Shown: in pieces, positions 8,367 to 12,179 of the stretch
Layout of the letters: each line of letters opens with the position of its first letter
Numbering within the stretch: the stretch's first letter is position 1
Assembly (NCBI GenBank): GCA_003833135.1
Contig: QZLH01000186.1
Span: 94,496 to 106,674 of the forward strand
DNA length: 12,179 bases
Source of the DNA: Oehlia diaphana
Lineage: Eukaryota; Glomeromycota; Glomeromycetes; Glomerales; Glomeraceae
Reading direction: 5' to 3'
The notes under the pieces: model-generated
The model's database searches: none
What the model saw: the letters and a program-made list of their open reading frames with translations, nothing else
What the model was told of the DNA's origin: nothing
Position numbers and translations under genes: made by a program

Positions 8367-8375
8367 CTTTTTTTT
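8329..8375. repeat. 38-T homopolymer next to the hydratase start codon
   Basis: A run of 38 T (8329-8366), one C, then eight T end six bases before the ATG at 8382. On the minus strand it makes a meaningless lysine-rich frame. It would lie either in the 5' leader or directly upstream of the transcription start, and its length is likely to vary between isolates or with sequencing. Confidence 0.9.
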
Positions 8376-8381
8376 GAAATT

Positions 8382-9707
8382 ATGCCGAAATTTCAAGTTG
8401 ATGTAAATAAAGCTGTTGGATATCAATATCCACCTCAAAAGGTATTAATTAAAGTTATAATCTCTGGGAATTATTTTAATCATTTGATTGATCACTACAG
8501 GTTTAATATTTATAGGTTTCATTTAATAAACGGGATCTTATTTTGTACGCTTTATCAATCGGAGTTAAAGAAGATGAATTAAAATATCTTTATGAACTAG
8601 GTTTGATAAATTTAATTTAATTTATAATTGGACAATTTTGATTAGGCGTTAATTAAACTTTTTATAAACTTTTTATAAACTTTATAAACCCTTTATAAAC
8701 TTTAGATAAGAATTTTACACCTTTTCCGACTTATCCCGTTGTATTATTTCTTAAAGGTGACTCACCAGATGTAAATTTATTCGCTGAAACTATAAATATT
8801 AGTGGACCAACACCAGGATTACCTGATATGGATCCAAATAGAATAGTCCATGGAGAACAAAAAATTGAAATTTTAAATCAATTACCTACATCCGGAGAAT
8901 TTGAATTACGTAGTAAACTTAGTGGAGTATATGATAAAGGAAAAGGAATATTATTAGAACGTACATATACTTTAGTTGATCCAAAGATTGATAAAGAATA
9001 TTGTGTACTAACTACTCAAAGTTTTGTTGTTGGCTATGGTGGATTTGGTGGTTCAAAAGGCCAAAAAAGTCCTAGTTATAAGCCACCTAAAGATAAAAAA
9101 CCTGATGTTGTCGATGTTTATTCAACTAGTAAAAATCAAGCTATATTATATCGATTATCTGGGTGAGTTCTGAACTTAATTACAGTAATTACTGATTAAT
9201 TTATTAATCAATTAATAAGTTTTAAACTTTTATTGATGATTATAGTGATTATAATCCACTTCACATAGGTAAAGTACATGAGTGTTTATAATTATATTTA
9301 TTTATTTATTTATTTATTTATTATATATGTTATATTATAATAAACCTTTATTATAATAAACCTTTATTAATCCTTTTAATAAACCTTTATTAGATCCAAA
9401 TATCGCGCCAAAATTAGGATTTGAAAGACCTATATTACATGGATTATGTTCATATGGGATTGCAGCTCATGCAATAATTAAAAATCTTGCAAATAATAAT
9501 CCTGAATTATTGAAAAGTATATCAGTTAGATTTACAGCTCCTGTTTTTCCTGGAGATACTTTGGAAACTCTTATGTGGAAAGTACCTAGTGAAAAATCGG
9601 ATGAAATTAATGTTATTTTTATTACTAAAGCTAAAGAAAGAGATTCTATAGTTTTAGGTAATGGTCTTGCTATATTAAAAAATGGTAAAATTAATGCTAA
9701 ATTATAA
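8382..9707 (+). CDS. Peroxisomal enoyl-CoA hydratase 2 (MaoC-like, R-specific)
   Basis: Five exons: 8382-8441, 8516-8600, 8706-9162, 9246-9268 and 9394-9707, totalling 939 nt and 312 residues. Introns of 74, 105, 83 and 125 nt begin GTATTA, GTTTGA, GTGAGT and GTAAAG and end in AG. The product hydrates trans-2-enoyl-CoA to (3R)-3-hydroxyacyl-CoA in fatty-acid beta-oxidation. It has the double hot-dog layout: an N-terminal half with KRDLILYALSIG (about 25-36), the HGEQ (97-100) and GGFGG (160-164) motifs, then the hydratase-2 signature YRLSGDYNPLHID (197-209) with catalytic D202 and H207, RPILHGLCSYG, and APVFPGDTL. The last three residues, AKL, are a PTS1 peroxisomal import signal. The length matches stand-alone plant ECH2 (about 309 residues) rather than the fungal multifunctional enzyme in which this domain is fused behind dehydrogenases. 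Every junction restores the family consensus. Confidence 0.93.
8655..8705 (+). repeat. Tandem repeat forming the 3' end of hydratase intron 2
   Basis: About five units of AAACTTTTTAT and shorter variants run up to the acceptor, whose last unit reads AAACTTTAG. The splice acceptor is therefore itself a repeat unit. Confidence 0.8.
9246..9268 (+). other. 23-nt microexon carrying the catalytic motif
   Basis: This is exon 4 of the hydratase, reading T-GAT-TAT-AAT-CCA-CTT-CAC-ATA-G between TATAG and GTAAAG. It supplies DYNPLHI plus split glycine and aspartate codons, so both catalytic residues (D202 and H207) lie in it. Its length is not a multiple of three, so skipping it would destroy both the active site and the frame. 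Confidence 0.88.
9296..9393 (+). repeat. TTTA microsatellite and minisatellite inside hydratase intron 4
   Basis: Seven or so TTTA/ATTT units (about 9296-9322) are followed by three copies of ATAATAAACCTTTATT-like units (about 9334-9393), the last of which forms the acceptor CCTTTATTAG. The pattern parallels intron 2. Confidence 0.8.
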
Positions 9708-9785
9708 AAAAAAAAAAAAAAAAAAATTATTTTTTTGAAAAAAAATTTTGGTTAGTAAATTATCATTATGTACAGTACATGCATC

Positions 9786-9874
9786 TATATATATATGTAT
9801 ATATGTATATATATGTATATATATATATATATATTATAAATGATATCCTTTTATATATATATATATATATATAT
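9786..9874. repeat. (TA)n/(TATATG)n microsatellites
   Basis: A compound TA and TATATG array (9786-9836) and a pure TA array (9852-9874) lie just downstream of the hydratase stop codon, probably in or after its 3' UTR. They follow a run of A directly after the stop at 9707-9726. Confidence 0.9.
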
Positions 9875-9910
9875 TCTTTTCTTCTTTCTTTCTTCTTTTT
9901 TGAATTTATG

Positions 9911-9916
9911 AATAAA
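9911..9916 (+). terminator. Possible polyadenylation signal of the hydratase
   Basis: AATAAA lies 204 bp after the stop codon. AT-rich variants occur nearer, so this is only one candidate. Another AATAAA-like cluster lies at about 10052-10062. Confidence 0.3.
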
Positions 9917-9929
9917 GGAAGTTGATTTA

Positions 9930-10061
9930 ATGATTCGTCAAGTTACACATAGGTATCTTTCACATCACTTCACCCGCAGAAGTACACCTGGTAATCCTCA
10001 TTCAAATTTCCATATAAAGCACTATTATTGTAAGAATCAACTAAACCAAATTAATAAATAA
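9930..10061 (+). CDS. Small doubtful ORF with mitochondrial-presequence-like start
   Basis: A 43-residue open frame starts MIRQVTHRYLSHHFTRR. Residues 1-20 have four arginines, three histidines, hydroxylated residues and no acid, which is the composition of a mitochondrial import peptide. The downstream part (GNPHSNFHIKHYY) matches no family with confidence. A plausible intron (GTAAGA at 10030, TTTTTACAG ending at 10104, 75 nt) would lead to an immediate stop. The minus strand is also open over part of this stretch, so the strand itself is unsure. It may be a gene remnant or chance. Confidence 0.2.
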   Translation: MIRQVTHRYLSHHFTRRSTPGNPHSNFHIKHYYCKNQLNQINK

Positions 10062-11872
10062 AATATCAAATCAAATCATTTTAATAATAAAGTACTTTTT
10101 ACAGTGTGACTTGTTTTAAAATACATTGTGTAAATTAAAGAAATTAATTGTGCAACTTGTGTTTTTGTTTTGATATGTTGAGGAATATTAGTTATTAAAA
10201 ATTTGAGTGATATTTAAAAGAAAAATGATTATGAAACGTTTGAAAGGATTCATTTTACACATTTTACAGACTGAAAAAAAAAAATAAACATTGATCAATG
10301 AAAATATAAAGTAAATAAAGTTTGGAACCTTAAATTATTATTCAAAGGCGCAGCTGGAATATTAGTGACGTGACGCAGGATATAAAGATTTCTTTGATAC
10401 TTTCTTTTTTGGATTGTACAATAAATTTCCTAATTAAGGATTTTAACGGCATTTTCCGTCAAACGAAGAAATACATTCAAAACAATATTATTCAAATTTC
10501 TTATTGTTTAAAAAAAAAAAAAAAAAAATTTTTTTATTTCAACTTTTGATGATTTTCTAGTCATCATGAATTACCGTGATTAATCTGATTATAATCTCCA
10601 AATATTAAAAAATCTTTTTTAAAATCTTTTTTTTGATAATTATTATATAATATCTTTTTTATAATTATTATAATTTGTATATCGATAATTTAATTTTGTA
10701 TGTCATATACATATATTATTATTTTTTTTTTATGCCATTTATCTTTTGAAGATATCTTTTTATAAATAAATTACTTTAAATTGTATAGTTTATAACGAAT
10801 AACGGAAATTCCGATTACGTAAAAAAAGATTTAATCGTTTTATTATATTATATTTATATATTTATTAAAGATTATTCACGAAACTTAATATAAAAATATT
10901 TAATAATTGGTAAATAAATATATCCTTTTCTGTTACTCGACAAAGAAAAACAAAATATTTAGATCTTTTTTTTTTCTCATTTTAACTCCGGTTTTATTTC
11001 AAGTTTTGATTCATGTTTACATATTGAAAATTTACCTTTCATGGAAATAACATAATAAAATTTCATAAAAACAAACATTAAATAACAAAGTTTATTTTAT
11101 TTTTTTTTTCTTCTTCTTTCGATTTTTTTTTTTTTTTCCTCAAAAAAAATACACCACAGACAGAATAATATTCGTTGTACCAACTTAATTCCTTAAATGG
11201 ATTAAAAAGGGAAAAGTCATTAGAATAAATTATAGTGTTACATGTTGAAACATGCGACTACATTAAATTCCCGATTGGATATTGATAAAAAAAAATTTCC
11301 CAATTAAAGATAATTTGTGATTTACTATAATTTCTATTAATATTATTATTATAATGATTTGTTTATATCAAAAGTTTATAAAATATAATAAATATTAGGT
11401 AATTCAATATAATATAATATAAATTACCATGTTTAATCGGAAATCTGGAGGTAATAATTTTACCCGTTTTATTTGAGATTAATCTTTAAAAAAATTTATC
11501 TTTTCAATCTAAAAAAAAAATTTTTTTTTTTTGATAGATCAATAATAGATCAGTAGATAAAAAAAAGTTTATCACGTGTTACAAATGATCTGACGTAATA
11601 AAATATCGTTTATCGGTTGGATTCTTAAAAAAGTGGTGTGAACGATGTGGGAAATGTGTCAATTTATTAAAGTTTACGGGGGGAACATTTTATTTGGTAA
11701 ATCAAAATGGGATTGGTTTGTAATTAAGGTTTTTTTCTTCTTTTAATGATTTACAATTTATTATTAGTCTTGTAAAAAATTTAATTTTCAATAAAAAAAC
11801 TTTTTTTTTTTTTACAAACGTTCAAATAATTATTGTTTTTTATTATTTTTTCGATTTTATACATTTTATACA
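10062..11872. other. Gene-free AT-rich spacer
   Basis: No gene is supported. A promoter-like patch lies at 10347-10386: GGCGCAG, then TGACGTGACG (CREB/ATF-like) and GGATATAAAG (TATA-like), with no convincing ORF after it. Other visible items are a TTCCG palindrome (CGGAAATTCCG near 10803), a CACGTG box near 11574, and A/T runs at 10508-10536, 11100-11150 and 11510-11532. A 29-codon minus-strand frame near 10990-11070 is too short to call. Confidence 0.55.
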
Positions 11873-11929
11873 ATGTTTTCTTTTTTAATTTTATTATTTT
11901 GTATATTATTTGTTTCTCAGATTTCTCAG
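11873..11929 (+). CDS. Candidate signal-peptide exon of a small secreted protein (partial)
   Basis: The ATG at 11873 opens MFSFLILLFCILFVSQISQ, 19 residues: a short N-region, a hydrophobic core of about 13 residues and a polar end, as in a secretory signal peptide. The frame runs exactly to a GTAATA 5' splice site at 11930, after which a stop follows within three codons if unspliced. A possible second exon in phase begins after TATTAG at 12028 and runs 21 codons to TAA at 12091-12093. Joined, this would be a 40-residue precursor with a 98-nt intron. The true continuation could also lie beyond the window. The family is unknown. Small secreted proteins are common in plant-associated fungi, but nothing here shows a host role. 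Confidence 0.35.
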
Positions 11930-12179
11930 GTAATATAAAGAAGAAGAAAAAAAAAAAATATGTAATATATATATATATATATATTTAGAAAATAAAAATA
12001 AAAACGTGATAAAAAAAAAAATATTAGAGATCCATAATTAATAATTCTCTAAGAATGAATGAAAATGATATTACCATCTTTTATGTACAATAATTATCTA
12101 AAAAATGCTAAAACAGAGAAAAAAAAAAAAAAAATAAAAAAAAAAATAAAAAAAAAAAAAATTTTTTTTTTTTTTTTTT
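11930..12179. repeat. Low-complexity right edge
   Basis: A purine run, a (TA)n array (about 11961-11985) and long A then T tracts (12118-12179) fill most of this stretch. The only non-repetitive part is 12028-12115, which includes the possible second exon of the secreted-protein candidate. Confidence 0.8.

Noticed and set aside
8190..8438. 82-codon minus-strand frame with a long lysine run
   Set aside because: The lysines are simply the antisense of the poly-T tract, and the frame overlaps hydratase exon 1.
1..12179. tRNA, rRNA, CRISPR array or bacterial-type operon
   Set aside because: No T-loop or anticodon-arm pattern, no conserved rRNA stretch, and no regularly spaced repeat-spacer array is visible. 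Introns and composition are eukaryotic.

Overview
The window is very AT-rich eukaryotic nuclear DNA: long poly-A/T tracts, (TA)n microsatellites, short GT-AG introns of 67-170 nt and sparse genes. This composition, together with an HP1/Swi6-type heterochromatin protein and a stand-alone peroxisomal hydratase split by many small introns, suggests an early-diverging fungus, most likely an arbuscular mycorrhizal fungus (Glomeromycotina, Rhizophagus-like). The taxon is inferred from style; nothing in the sequence proves it.

Only two genes are firmly supported, and both had to be assembled from exons because no single open frame shows either whole. (1) On the minus strand, 4366 to 3285, five exons encode a 221-residue HP1-family protein: an N-terminal chromodomain, a basic hinge with an AT-hook (RGRPRK) and a C-terminal chromoshadow domain. 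(2) On the plus strand, 8382 to 9707, five exons encode a 312-residue (3R)-hydroxyacyl-CoA-forming enoyl-CoA hydratase 2 (MaoC-like double hot-dog) ending in AKL, a peroxisomal targeting signal. The two genes diverge across about 4.0 kb in which I find no convincing gene.

Region by region: 1-2700 holds decayed, repeat-rich DNA with a diverged tandem duplication (1311-1559 and 1658-2007), a palindromic fold-back around 948-970, a MITE-like element (2051-2197) and an intron-like segment (2406-2507) with no matching open frame. 2698-2997 holds a duplicated 3'-splice-site-like sequence and an 81-codon open frame of unknown meaning. 3285-4366 is the HP1 gene. 4367-8066 is intergenic, with an 18-bp minisatellite at 4564-4663 and small inverted repeats. 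8067-8381 is the hydratase leader, with an upstream ORF, a CCAAT box and a 38-T run. 8382-9707 is the hydratase. 9708-11872 is microsatellite and AT-rich spacer with one small doubtful ORF. 11873-11929 looks like a signal-peptide exon of a small secreted protein that may continue at 12028-12093 or beyond the right edge.

The two firm genes serve unrelated processes (heterochromatin and peroxisomal fatty-acid metabolism), and nothing indicates that they act together. The less ordinary points are the AT-hook in the HP1 hinge, an isoleucine in the chromoshadow at the position of HP1's peptide-pocket tryptophan, and the 23-nt microexon carrying both catalytic residues of the hydratase.
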